Made by a program: the position numbers and the translations under genes. From a virus: a DNA stretch of 52,439 nucleotides. The stretch lies in IMG/VR virus record IMGVR_UViG_3300042691_025813, positions 1 through 52,439 of that record; one strand, written 5' to 3'. This document shows, piece after piece, positions 1 to 8,371 of the stretch (within the stretch, counting starts at the first letter, position 1; every line of letters starts with the position of its first letter). Below the pieces are notes generated by a model. The model was not told the origin of the DNA. It ran no database searches and saw only the letters and a program-made list of their open reading frames with translations.

Positions 1-1066
1 CCGTGAGGTCGTTCCCGTTCACCCCGTCCACGACGACGGTGTTGCCGAGTCGGGGGTAAGCCCCGACCGAGAGCGTCGTAATGGGCGTGTCCACGACCCC
101 CGTGACCCGACCCTTGGTGTCGGTCGTCAGCACGGGGATGGAGGTGCTTGACCCGTAGGTGCCCGCCGCCCCGACCGCGACGAGCGTAGGGTTCGGATAA
201 GTCCCCGTGAGGTCCCCGCCTGCGGCCCCCGTGGGCGTTCGGGCGTCAGAAAGACGAGCGTCGTTCCCGGCGCACGCCTGCGTGGCCCCCGCGCCCAAGG
301 TCCGCATGGAAGGGGTGGCCGCGAGGCCGTCCTTGTTCGCGACCGCGACCTCGGCGTCCGTCACCGCGAGAGCCGCGATGGTCGGGTTCGGGTACGTCCC
401 CGTCAAGTCCCCGCCCGCCGCACCCGTAGGGGCGCGGGCATCGGAGAGGCGTGCGTCATCGCCCTCGCAGACCGTGTTGGCCGCCGATCCGTAGGTGACC
501 TCCTCCCACCCCGTATTGAGGGCGTTCCGCTTCAGGAACCCGTCGGCCACCGTGACGGGAAGGGGGTCGGTCTGCAAGCCGAGGACGCCTGGGTTCGGAT
601 ACAGCCCTCCCAAGTCCCCGCCCGCAGGGCCGACCGGGGGACCCCCACCAAAGACAATGGGCGCGTGCTCCCATTGGCTCGTCAGCGAGTTGTAGATAAG
701 AGAGTCGCCATTGCTCGGGCCACCCGCATTCTGAATGGCGAAGCCCTGAATACCAACGACGGTGATGTTTGGATATGTTCCGGTCAAGTCCCCCGAAGCC
801 GGAGGAAAAGTCACGCCTGAACCGTTCAGGGACAAAGAAGCCGTAAGGTATCCTGCGTCTATGAATTTCCGGATATTACCAGACTCAAAGGATAAGGCAA
901 CCGTATCCGAATAAGTCATCTGAATAGATGCCAGATAAGGGACGTAAACGGGACCCGAACGGTTGTAGGCTGTATGCCCATCCGTCGTCGGGTAAATGTC
1001 CGCGAGCAGGATCCCGGATGGGATAAGGCCCGTATGCGTTACAGTTATGTAAATGCCATACGGCAA
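1..1066 (-). CDS. Tail fibre protein, C-terminus beyond window
   Basis: The minus frame is open from a TTG at 1066 to the window edge, so the C-terminus is missing. Residues 1 to about 85 (from LPYGIYITV) are clearly paralogous to the N-terminus of the collar protein at 1894-2664: both share YGIY, DIYPxTDGHTA and SGPVYVP or AGPVYVP. This is probably a common docking domain for the baseplate or fibre base. Four copies of a GDLTGTYPNPT-type motif follow, near 765-795, 590-625, 380-415 and 190-225, a repeat common in phage tail fibres. The DNA is moderate in GC above about 700 and strongly GC-rich below it, which suggests the distal fibre was acquired by recombination. The TTG start is chosen because GGGGG lies just upstream and homology to the paralogue begins there. 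Confidence 0.8.
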   Translation of the reverse strand, partial: MPYGIYITVTHTGLIPSGILLADIYPTTDGHTAYNRSGPVYVPYLASIQMTYSDTVALSFESGNIRKFIDAGYLTASLSLNGSGVTFPPASGDLTGTYPNITVVGIQGFAIQNAGGPSNGDSLIYNSLTSQWEHAPIVFGGGPPVGPAGGDLGGLYPNPGVLGLQTDPLPVTVADGFLKRNALNTGWEEVTYGSAANTVCEGDDARLSDARAPTGAAGGDLTGTYPNPTIAALAVTDAEVAVANKDGLAATPSMRTLGAGATQACAGNDARLSDARTPTGAAGGDLTGTYPNPTLVAVGAAGTYGSSTSIPVLTTDTKGRVTGVVDTPITTLSVGAYPRLGNTVVVDGVNGNDLT

Positions 1067-1069
1067 GAC

Positions 1070-1091
1070 AGCCCCCAAGTCATAAGGGGCT
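1070..1091 (-). promoter_or_regulatory. Hairpin over the tail-fibre ribosome binding site
   Basis: On the minus strand AGCCCC and GGGGCT flank a 10-nt spacer, forming a hairpin that ends 3 nt before the TTG start at 1066. The G-run that would serve as the Shine-Dalgarno lies in the 3' arm, so translation may be controlled by folding. The collar gene has a similar arrangement. Confidence 0.4.
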
Positions 1092-1104
1092 AACGATAGC
1101 CTGA

Positions 1105-1363
1105 CTACCGCTTACCTTCCCTGACTTCCTCTAAGGGGAGGCGACCTTTCTTGAGATCGTAAGGGCTGACCTGAACCGTTACCCGGTCTCCAAGAACGGC
1201 TCGGATATGGTTCTGGCGCTCTTTCCATCTAAATGGGCGGTCACGTTTAGCCCGGACTCGGTCTTCACCAGAAAGAAGCCGGAAGAGAAAACTTCTTCTA
1301 CAACACCCTCTACGTCAATAAGATCATCCGCAGCCTGTTCAGGGAGAAGATGAGGTCACCCAT
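1105..1363 (-). pseudogene. Translation initiation factor IF-1 homologue, frame-disrupted
   Basis: Two overlapping minus frames together encode an almost complete IF-1-like OB fold. The first reads [27 protein letters not shown] and NVTAHL. The second reads [30 protein letters not shown], and ends at a TAG at 1105. E. coli IF-1 has the same order: EGTV, FRVELENG, AHISGKMRKN, GDKVTVELTPYDLSKGR. A -1 shift at about 1228-1234 (codons CAT TTA, then re-reading AGA) would join the halves. The first frame also lacks a normal start codon: a TGA precedes CCT-CAT-CTT, and only a second shift would link it to the ATG at 1363. One missing base at each of two homopolymers would explain both, so this is either gene decay or sequence error. 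IF-1 binds the 30S A site; phage-encoded initiation factors have been reported in huge phages. Confidence 0.7.
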
Positions 1364-1514
1364 GGTTTTGGCTGAGGACAGACTCAAACCCCCCTTCCGC
1401 TGCGCCTCGGAAACGGACCATTTCCAGAACCCGTCCGCTTCCCTTACTTTGTTGAAGTCAAGGGCCTTCGGCGGGAACCGAGCTTCCTTAGAAAGACCCG
1501 CGAGAATTGGTCAT
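1310..1514 (-). pseudogene. Small ORF continuing in frame after the upstream gene's TGA
   Basis: After the TGA at 1511-1513 the same frame stays open for 66 codons to a TAG at 1310-1312. It reads PILAGLSKEARFPPKAL, DFNKVREADGFWKW and SEAQRKGGLSLSSAKT, which looks like real protein. It has no good start of its own; the ATG at 1512-1514 is in another frame and stops after eight codons unless one base is removed from a GGG. SKE-stop-PILAGL resembles the recurrent tag (SKERSTILGML at the C-terminus of the 36584-37945 protein) with the arginine codon turned into a stop. It may be the C-terminal part of the preceding gene cut off by CGA to TGA, or a separate gene with an indel. Function unknown. 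Confidence 0.4.
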
Positions 1515-1882
1515 TCTTTGGATTTCCACATGTCTTTATCGTCTTTCTTCATAGACTTGACGACTTCCGCGTAAAAGTCAATAGGAAGGACTTGACCTTG
1601 ACCCATATCCCGTTCCATGTATTTCTTGAAGTCGTAGGGATTTCTAACTTCAAACTCGTGAAAGATTGTAACCGCAGAGTTTCTCCACTCTTGCAACCCC
1701 GCCGCATCCGTTAGGGCTGGGTGATTCCATCTCTTAAGTGTTCTTAAAAGATTCTTATCTGAAACGTAGGCTGCTACCGAAGAAAGTCCAGACAGGATGG
1801 CCCTCCTTTCCCCCGAACCCTTTGGGAGAGAAGAAGCAAGGCGGATCAGGGCGGAACGGTCAGAAGAAGTCAAGGTCTTCAT
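1511..1882 (-). CDS. Small protein with N-terminal RLASS tag
   Basis: A 123-aa product starts at the ATG at 1882, preceded by GAGG at 9-nt spacing; a TTG at 1897 is possible but would overlap the previous stop. Residues about 7-26 contain SALIRLASSLPKGSGERR, the short helical tag found at the ends of at least two other proteins in this window. The remainder is charged and helical (RTLKRWNHPALTDAAG, EFEVRNPYDFKKYMERDMG) and matches no family I recognise. It lies between the tail-collar gene and the broken IF-1-like gene, so it is probably a virion or virion-associated protein. The frame continues after the stop. Confidence 0.7.
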   Translation of the reverse strand: MKTLTSSDRSALIRLASSLPKGSGERRAILSGLSSVAAYVSDKNLLRTLKRWNHPALTDAAGLQEWRNSAVTIFHEFEVRNPYDFKKYMERDMGQGQVLPIDFYAEVVKSMKKDDKDMWKSKE

Positions 1883-1893
1883 TGGAATGATCC

Positions 1894-2664
1894 TCAAGTC
1901 TTGATGATAAAGTTTAGGGCGAGGAAAGGCTGCATGTTTGCGTGAGCCCCACCCCCACCCGTGCTGTTGATTGTAAGGGCGATAGGCGTCGTGTAAAGGT
2001 TCAGTTCGCCGTTTGTTGCGTCCAAACCCGCACCCGCCGTGTTCTGCCCGTCGGAGTAAGCCAGACCCGTCGCGGGGCTGGCGCCGGAACCCGCACCGCC
2101 GTTCGCGTTGTGGGTATGGGTGTGGCTCGGCATCTCCGCCGTAGTCAAAGTAACAGTTTCGGCACCGCCCGTAGAAGCAAGTGCGCGAGGTGTTAGCCCA
2201 ACCCCGTTTCCTGCACCAATGGGGGCACGGCCCCGGAGATCCGGAAGATTGAAAGTGGTCGTTCCGTTACCTGCGCCGTAAGTCACCCCGATAACGGCGA
2301 ACAGGTCCGCGTAAAGCGTTCGGCTTACAGCAGCGCCATCACAAAGAAGATATCCAAGAGGAGCCGCAGCGGCGGCAAACATTTGGACTGAGCCTGTCGG
2401 GACAAAAGGAACAACTTCTGTGCCCCCGTAAACCAGAGTCGTGATGTAACCTTGATCAACAAAGCCCCGGATAGTTCCGCTTTCGTGCGAAGCGGCAACT
2501 TCACCCGTGTAAGTAAGGATGATCTCCCCGTTGACCGGAACATAAACCGGGCCTGCCCTTCGGAAAGCGGTATGCCCGTCCGTGACCGGATAAATATCGT
2601 TTAGAAGAAGGGGGGAACCGTGAGTTCCCGTGCTTGTAACTTTGAGATAGATTCCGTAAGCCAT
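1894..2664 (-). CDS. Phage tail-collar domain protein
   Basis: A 256-aa protein. Residues 1-85 form the docking module shared with the fibre at 1-1066. From about residue 90 it has the tail-collar (Mdp-type) fold: GSVQMFAAAAAPLGYLLCDG, YADLFAVIGVTYGAGNGTTT, FNLPDLRGRAPIGAG, TTAEMPSHTHTH, and the C-terminal MQPFLALNFIIKT. The order CDG / FNLPDLRGR / MPSHTH / QP(F/Y)xxLNFI is diagnostic for this superfamily of short tail fibres and receptor-binding proteins. It is the last product before the sheath gene in transcription order and probably forms part of a receptor-recognition or baseplate structure. The ATG at 2664 directly follows an 18-bp hairpin. Confidence 0.92.
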   Translation of the reverse strand: MAYGIYLKVTSTGTHGSPLLLNDIYPVTDGHTAFRRAGPVYVPVNGEIILTYTGEVAASHESGTIRGFVDQGYITTLVYGGTEVVPFVPTGSVQMFAAAAAPLGYLLCDGAAVSRTLYADLFAVIGVTYGAGNGTTTFNLPDLRGRAPIGAGNGVGLTPRALASTGGAETVTLTTAEMPSHTHTHNANGGAGSGASPATGLAYSDGQNTAGAGLDATNGELNLYTTPIALTINSTGGGGAHANMQPFLALNFIIKT

Positions 2665-2714
2665 CAGGCTATCCCCGAGAGAAGAAGGATCTATTATCTC
2701 TCGGGGATAGCCTG
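2665..2714 (-). promoter_or_regulatory. Perfect 18-bp inverted repeat abutting the collar start codon
   Basis: CAGGCTATCCCCGAGAGA at 2665-2682 is perfectly repeated in inverted orientation at 2697-2714 with a 14-nt loop. On the minus strand the 3' arm ends immediately before the ATG at 2664, so the only purine-rich ribosome-binding candidate (GGGGA) is base-paired. No T-run follows, so it does not look like a classical intrinsic terminator. It could end sheath transcripts, protect the processed 5' end of collar mRNA, or control its translation. Confidence 0.65.
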
Positions 2715-2809
2715 AGTATTGTGCGGCTTAGATCATCTGAGGATCTTATTTTCTTGCGGGAATCGAGGGACGTTGTATTCGCCCCCGAAGAAACGCGGTT
2801 GCGTACCCG

Positions 2810-5800
2810 TCAAAGATTCGACCTCACATTGAAAGTAACGACGATGTACAACAAGGGGAAGACGGGCTGATAGTAAGCCTCGACCTCGGCCACGGTCGGA
2901 TCATCGTCCGAGACTTTCGCGGAAACTCCGGTGAAGCCAGCGATAATCTGGCCCGCTTGGAGCTTCTGAAGAACGCCCGAGAGAGTATTCTCGATTTGGC
3001 CCGTGATGCCCGGAAGGAACTTCGTCCCGATAAACTTGTCCAGGGCATTGCGGGCTTGCTTCTGAACCTCGTCGGCGATTTGGGTGACCGTCGGAAGCTT
3101 CGTGAGGATATTCGTCATATCCGTCGTGAGCCCTTGACGTACCCGAATCTGGTTCTGCTGTTGGAACAGGACCGTCACGCCGCGAGTAGCAACTTGATTC
3201 TGTTCCACGGGGTCCAGAACCCGAGCAATCCCGTCAAACCCAAATACCTGAGCATTAGTCCAAGGAGTCGCTACATCGATGCTCGGAGAAGCGCGGGTTC
3301 CGGCGAAAGCCGCCGCCATGTAAGTGCCATCGACGAGATAAGACTCAATCGTTCCGACCGCGTTGGTAAGGCTTAGCGTGTAGATGTCGGGGTACAACAT
3401 CCGAAGACGGGTACGGCCGATTGCTTGGGCCTCGTTTCCAACGTCCCTCGGTTCAGTCCCCGCAGAAACTCCGACGATCCCCGTTCTTTCCGCACGGTAA
3501 CGGATTGAAGACTGGATATCGCAGTGTTTCGCAAGGTACTGGAACAGGGAGAGAGAATCACCCCTTAGAGGAATGATGTAATCCGGGAAAGCGCCTCCAG
3601 GAAGAGGACCCTCAATATCGTCGATCGCCGCTTCATAAGCAGGAACCGAAGCTTGATCGTCCACCCCGTCCCCGTTGACATCAGTGTCTTTCGGGACCTG
3701 CTTGATCGCAACAAGGACGGCCCCGTTGATGATCGAGAGGTAAGAAGCCAGCGTTACCGGATTCTCAGGGGAGTTCGCCCCGTAGACGGCTTGGATCGTC
3801 GACATCTTTGTGTAAAGGGCGGGAGAGAAGTCTTGCTTCCGGTAGTCATAGGAGACGTAATACAAATCCCCTACGTTGGGTTCTGCTCCGGAGGGAGCGA
3901 AAGTAGAAACAATCGCGGTATCCCCGGTTGAAATCCCGAGAGTGTTGGAAACCAGAAGCTGAACACCCGGAAGAGTATTCACCGGAATGTTAGCATTCGT
4001 GGTTGCGTTCTTTCTCACTTTGAGAGTAAAGAACTGACCCGCCGGGTAAGAAGCCCCTCCAGTTCTGGGTAGAACCGTGAAAGTAAGTCCGGTCACCAAG
4101 TCACGGTAAGTCTGACCGACGTTTCCGTCTTGGCCGACCGCCGCGTTAAGAACGGACGTATTCGCGGTCCCGGAACCGTTGACCGGATCCGAAGAAGTCA
4201 CAAAGAAGCCTTCGATTGCATCTTCTCCGACTGCGCCGTCTCCGTCTTGAACTCCAAGTCCCCCGCCCGGAAGAAGCGCATTGTCAGAAGCCGCATCTTC
4301 GAAAGCGATCGAAGAAAGGGTTCCAGCACCCGCATTACCAAGGCTTTGAACAAAGAGGTAATCGGCCCCCGCAGAATCTTGGAGAGTCTTTGCGAGGGCG
4401 TCCAAAGAGAAGCTGGAATTGTTCATCAAGCCGGAAACAAGAACTTCCGGTTGAAGCAGAGTACGGAAAGCCGTTGATCCTTCTGAGAAGCCGAGAGGCC
4501 CGTTCGCGGATCCGTTTCCGATAACGATGCTGGAAGAAACTTCTACCGAAGATCCACGGAAACGGATTCCGGCTCCTTCTTGCAAGAGCAATCTTGCAGA
4601 AAGAACCGCCGCCGCCGAAGCCCCAAGACCCGCAGAAGCCATCGCTGCTGCGATTTGGTTCAGGATGGTATTTGCAGTTCCCGCCGGACCGAGAGGTACG
4701 TCCGCAGAACCCGCTGAAGGAATCACGGCCCCGGAAGAGTCTCTAAACTCAACCGTGACGGGAACCCCCTCAAAGGTAAACTTGAAGACGTTGTTCTGAG
4801 CAGTTGTTCCGCCCGCCGCAAAGAAAGTCACAATCGGTTGGCCTAAACCAGACTGGCCCCCAGAAAGACCGACTTCGCCGAAGAGAGTCGGCTCCATCAT
4901 AGTGGCGCGGATACCGGCCAAGCCTTCTGCATTCGGGGTGAGGCCGGAAAGGGAAGCCCCAGTTCCACCAAGAATCCTTAGCTGGCATTGGTCCAGGGTG
5001 CTTTGACCGTCCAGAGAACCCCCTTGACCCGGAAGGATCCGGTTTCTGAGGATCAAACGGTCATAAGCATGAACCCCGGTAGTCGGCCCGGTGAAAGTAA
5101 AGACCGAAGCGATCTTGTGGTTTACAATCTTGACTTGGCTTCCAAGGGCAGAACCTAAGTCAAGTCCGGCGAGGATCGCGAAGTTGTTTGCCGGAAGAAC
5201 GCCAGTGCTTACAAACTCAAGTACCGCTTCCTGATCGTCTTGGGGGTGACCCGCAAGCAAGAATACCAAACGACCCGAAGAATCCGCTTCTACGAAGATT
5301 TCAACTTCATCGTTTGTTCCAAACGCCGCAAGTACCGCAGTGTCAACAGCAGTCTGAACTGCCGCTGCCAAAGCGGAAACCGAAGTGTAGTTGGAAGCCG
5401 CGATAGAAGCGGTGATGGTCGTCGGGGCGGTGGAGTTACCCGAATAAACCATTCTCAGAGTTGCAAACCCTGATGAAAGATCGGTCGGGGCCAAGAACCG
5501 AGTCTTGGTCTTGATGTAAGGAAGGGCGTCCGGGTTGTAGGCGACGTAAGAATCTCCGATCGCAGGAACCCCGGAGAAGTTAGAATCCACCGTCGCGGTT
5601 CGGGTAGAACCCACGTAGCCGGAGATCACTCTCTTGTCACCTGCGGCTGCGCCGGAGATCACTTTGACGATCCAATTCTCGTAGTGACCCGAATTCTCGG
5701 AAGCCGTGATCGGGAACACGATCGTTGAGAGCGTTCCGAAAGTCGCGTCCGCGAACTCTCCGAAAGAAGCCCGATTGATTGCGTCCGCGAAATCTTGGAC

Positions 5801-8248
5801 GGTCTTACCGGAACCCGTGTTCAAGGAAGCTTGAACGAGAACCCCGTCAACTTGAAGATCAACCCCGTTATTCGCAGAAGTGATTTCAAAGCCGGTCCCG
5901 TAAACCGAGCCTCCGGTCAGAGTAGCACCAGAAACTACAATGTTCAAGTCACCCGAAACCAAGGTGATCGAGTTGCCAGCAGTTCCGGCGTCGGTCGCAG
6001 TGACGTAAACCTTTGCACCGATTGCTTGGGCGCTTACCCCGGAAACCGAAGAAACCGCCGAAGCCAAAGAAGAAGCCGTGGCCGCATCGTTTACGCCGAT
6101 GTTCCAATCCACGCCTTCTGTAAGAACGGAACCATCTACGGTAACCGTAGATCCACCTGCGGGAGCACCTTGGACTTCAAAGAACCCCGAAGCAGCAACC
6201 GCTTGATCATACGTGATTTCTTCGCCCGTCCAGTAAGCAAAGAAGCCCGTTCCATTCCCGGTTGGGTCTGAAAGATCAAACGTAGAAGCTCCAGCGTTAT
6301 CGATATTCAGAGCGAGGTTATCGCTCGCCCCGCTTACCAAGTAGTAGGGGCCTGAACCCGTGACTGCAAACTTGGCAAGAGTCGCATCCTGGGATGCGAA
6401 AGTTACCGTGACGTCTTCTTCCACCGCTCCGGAGAACTCCGAAGTATCAAAGGGGCTCTCAAAGCGAGAGTCCGGAGCTTTCTCAGAACCTGATGGGAAG
6501 TTTACGGTGACCGTCGACAATCCCGCGGACTTGGTACCCCAAGTCGGGGTGAGCAAGAAAGAACCCTGAGAATCTTGGATCGTGTAAGTTCCAACTCCGC
6601 TTGGACCCGGAGCCACAACGGTCAGGGTGTATTCTTGATCTTGGATCGTGTTATAGTAGAAAGTCGCCCAAACCTTGGCTCCGGTCGGAACCGGCGAAGC
6701 AAGGGTGATCGTGTTGGTATCCGACTCTACTTTGGTGACTTTCACCCGACCCCGGTCAAGGGCGTCCGAGATTGAATAGCCCCAGTAAGCAAAGATCAAA
6801 TCCGGGCGGTTTGTCGGAAGGTCCTGCCGACCATTTGCAACTTTGTTGAAAGTCTCAGTTCCGCCGGTGATCGGAGTGTTGCGACCATTTCCGGTAGTCG
6901 GCTGAAGGGGCAGAACAAACTGCTTGCGGCCTTCTACGGGAGGGTTGACCGAAGTGTCAACCACCGGCTCGCACAGAGCAAGGTATTGACGAACGTCTAC
7001 CAGAGTGTCTGAAACTTGGCTCTCTCCAAAGAAAGTTGCCCCGGAAGTGTGAACCCCGGATTCTACGAGAGAAGCCGTCCCCCAAAGGATATGATCATCC
7101 TTTAGAACGAAGTCCACCCCTTCGATGTAATCCGAACGGTCTGGGGTAATTCCGCAGAGGAAGATGTCCGTGATTCCACGGTGTTGCAGGTAATCAAAAG
7201 TGTTCTGCCAGGAGTTGAAATAATACTGGCAAGTAACCGAGGCTCCAACTTCCGGCGCAAAGGGAAGAGTAACGGCTCCGGTCTGCCCGTCCAAAGCTGT
7301 CGGGACCACTTGAACCCCGTTGACTTTGACCGTAACGTCCGCCGGATCCGTGGTCGTCAAACCTCCGTTAGACCCATCCACGATGGGCCTTTGGAAAGTA
7401 TAGAACACATTATTGCGGATTGTCTGAACCCCCTCTGTAAGTCCCAGAGTGGGATTCGCGGTGCCCGCAAGAATCTTGATGTTACGGTCCGAAGCAAGCT
7501 TCAAGACCGTCTGACCAAAGTTGTTTACAGCAGAAGAAGCAACAAGGGAAGTCCCTGTCGCCGCAGCGTTGATAAAAGCAGCGACTTGCGCCGCAGTCCA
7601 ACCCGCGAGAGGGGAAGAAGAGATCGTTACCGAAACGGTAGTCGCGTCATCTACGAGGAAAGAGAGTGAGTCGTTCTCCCCGGAGATAACCTCAAAGTTC
7701 TGCCCGACTGCCCCGTAAAGGACCGGAGCATCCGAACTGACTTGATCCGAAAGGTTGTCCGTGATAAGGGTATCGGTACGATTGAAGAAATAAGTGACCC
7801 GAACAACGTCGGTCGCAAGAGGCTTGGTAGAGAGCTGAAGGATTCCCTTTGTTCCATCAACCGTGAGAACGACGATCGGGCGACCGTTTACCGTCACATT
7901 GATAGAAGAAGCGTTTGTCGCAACGGTTCCAGTCCCATCTCCCGTAACAATCGGGAAGTTGCGAACTTGAAGCCGGTCGCGGGTTCCGTCAAAGTCCCCG
8001 AGCGTTACCGCACCTGACGCAGAAATCGAAACAACTGCGCGCCCGGATTCGTCTTCTTGGACGATTCTTTGGTCCACAGAAGTAGAAGAACCCCGGACCA
8101 CTTCCAAAGAATTCTGGCGCAGGATCTCAGAACCAACCCCAAGAAGAAGGGGGATTCTGACGTTAGACGCAACGCCTTGGACGGGATCCTCAAAGAGGGT
8201 TCTCGTGTAAACGCCGGGAGGAGCGTAGACGGAGCCTGGAAAAGCCAT
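2810..8248 (-). CDS. Contractile tail sheath protein, extra-long
   Basis: A 1812-aa protein. The N-terminus (MAFPGSVYAPPGVYTR, then IPLLLGVG) and last ~350 residues are classic sheath: SLSLFQYLAKHCD, RTRLRMLYPD, GVTVLFQQQNQIRVRQGLTT, ADEVQKQARNALDKFIGTKF, GITGQIENTLSGVLQKL and YYQPVFPLLYIVVTF. These C-terminal elements form the conserved core that polymerises around the tail tube and contracts on infection. Sheaths are usually about 350-700 aa. Here roughly 1000 extra residues between the two ends are Gly/Ser/Thr/Ala-rich, beta-type sequence with Ig- or fibre-like repeats, probably extra domains decorating the tail surface. It is the largest gene in the window and is preceded by a leader with alternative hairpins. 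No frameshift or internal stop is seen. Confidence 0.92.
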   Translation of the reverse strand: MAFPGSVYAPPGVYTRTLFEDPVQGVASNVRIPLLLGVGSEILRQNSLEVVRGSSTSVDQRIVQEDESGRAVVSISASGAVTLGDFDGTRDRLQVRNFPIVTGDGTGTVATNASSINVTVNGRPIVVLTVDGTKGILQLSTKPLATDVVRVTYFFNRTDTLITDNLSDQVSSDAPVLYGAVGQNFEVISGENDSLSFLVDDATTVSVTISSSPLAGWTAAQVAAFINAAATGTSLVASSAVNNFGQTVLKLASDRNIKILAGTANPTLGLTEGVQTIRNNVFYTFQRPIVDGSNGGLTTTDPADVTVKVNGVQVVPTALDGQTGAVTLPFAPEVGASVTCQYYFNSWQNTFDYLQHRGITDIFLCGITPDRSDYIEGVDFVLKDDHILWGTASLVESGVHTSGATFFGESQVSDTLVDVRQYLALCEPVVDTSVNPPVEGRKQFVLPLQPTTGNGRNTPITGGTETFNKVANGRQDLPTNRPDLIFAYWGYSISDALDRGRVKVTKVESDTNTITLASPVPTGAKVWATFYYNTIQDQEYTLTVVAPGPSGVGTYTIQDSQGSFLLTPTWGTKSAGLSTVTVNFPSGSEKAPDSRFESPFDTSEFSGAVEEDVTVTFASQDATLAKFAVTGSGPYYLVSGASDNLALNIDNAGASTFDLSDPTGNGTGFFAYWTGEEITYDQAVAASGFFEVQGAPAGGSTVTVDGSVLTEGVDWNIGVNDAATASSLASAVSSVSGVSAQAIGAKVYVTATDAGTAGNSITLVSGDLNIVVSGATLTGGSVYGTGFEITSANNGVDLQVDGVLVQASLNTGSGKTVQDFADAINRASFGEFADATFGTLSTIVFPITASENSGHYENWIVKVISGAAAGDKRVISGYVGSTRTATVDSNFSGVPAIGDSYVAYNPDALPYIKTKTRFLAPTDLSSGFATLRMVYSGNSTAPTTITASIAASNYTSVSALAAAVQTAVDTAVLAAFGTNDEVEIFVEADSSGRLVFLLAGHPQDDQEAVLEFVSTGVLPANNFAILAGLDLGSALGSQVKIVNHKIASVFTFTGPTTGVHAYDRLILRNRILPGQGGSLDGQSTLDQCQLRILGGTGASLSGLTPNAEGLAGIRATMMEPTLFGEVGLSGGQSGLGQPIVTFFAAGGTTAQNNVFKFTFEGVPVTVEFRDSSGAVIPSAGSADVPLGPAGTANTILNQIAAAMASAGLGASAAAVLSARLLLQEGAGIRFRGSSVEVSSSIVIGNGSANGPLGFSEGSTAFRTLLQPEVLVSGLMNNSSFSLDALAKTLQDSAGADYLFVQSLGNAGAGTLSSIAFEDAASDNALLPGGGLGVQDGDGAVGEDAIEGFFVTSSDPVNGSGTANTSVLNAAVGQDGNVGQTYRDLVTGLTFTVLPRTGGASYPAGQFFTLKVRKNATTNANIPVNTLPGVQLLVSNTLGISTGDTAIVSTFAPSGAEPNVGDLYYVSYDYRKQDFSPALYTKMSTIQAVYGANSPENPVTLASYLSIINGAVLVAIKQVPKDTDVNGDGVDDQASVPAYEAAIDDIEGPLPGGAFPDYIIPLRGDSLSLFQYLAKHCDIQSSIRYRAERTGIVGVSAGTEPRDVGNEAQAIGRTRLRMLYPDIYTLSLTNAVGTIESYLVDGTYMAAAFAGTRASPSIDVATPWTNAQVFGFDGIARVLDPVEQNQVATRGVTVLFQQQNQIRVRQGLTTDMTNILTKLPTVTQIADEVQKQARNALDKFIGTKFLPGITGQIENTLSGVLQKLQAGQIIAGFTGVSAKVSDDDPTVAEVEAYYQPVFPLLYIVVTFNVRSNL

Positions 8249-8266
8249 GAGGGTGCCCTATTTTTA

Positions 8267-8290
8267 CGAGGAAAACCTCGGTTGAGGTTT
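8267..8290 (-). promoter_or_regulatory. Alternative hairpins in the sheath leader
   Basis: Two hairpins share one arm and exclude each other: CGAGG-AAAA-CCTCG (8267-8280) and AAACCTC-GGTT-GAGGTTT (8273-8290). Both lie 20-40 nt upstream of the sheath ATG at 8248 on the minus strand. A mini-hairpin AGGG-CA-CCCT just before the ATG covers the presumed ribosome binding site. The rest of 8291-8371 holds no gene; it has a longer imperfect stem (8304-8341) and a run of nine G at 8363-8371. Confidence 0.35.
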
Positions 8291-8371
8291 CATCACAGAA
8301 TCTACCAAGGGTGAGATAACCCAACCCAGGTGCTACCTTTGGCTCTGTATAGGCTTCTAACCGGGGGGGGG

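Noticed and set aside
1-700. Plus-strand frames in the GC-rich fibre region
   Set aside because: They are antisense shadows of the fibre repeats; the minus frame is continuous and has family motifs.
1228-1240. Canonical programmed -1 slippery heptamer in the IF-1-like gene
   Set aside because: The bases around CAT TTA do not follow X XXY YYZ and I see no obvious downstream pseudoknot, so a programmed shift is not supported over mutation or error.
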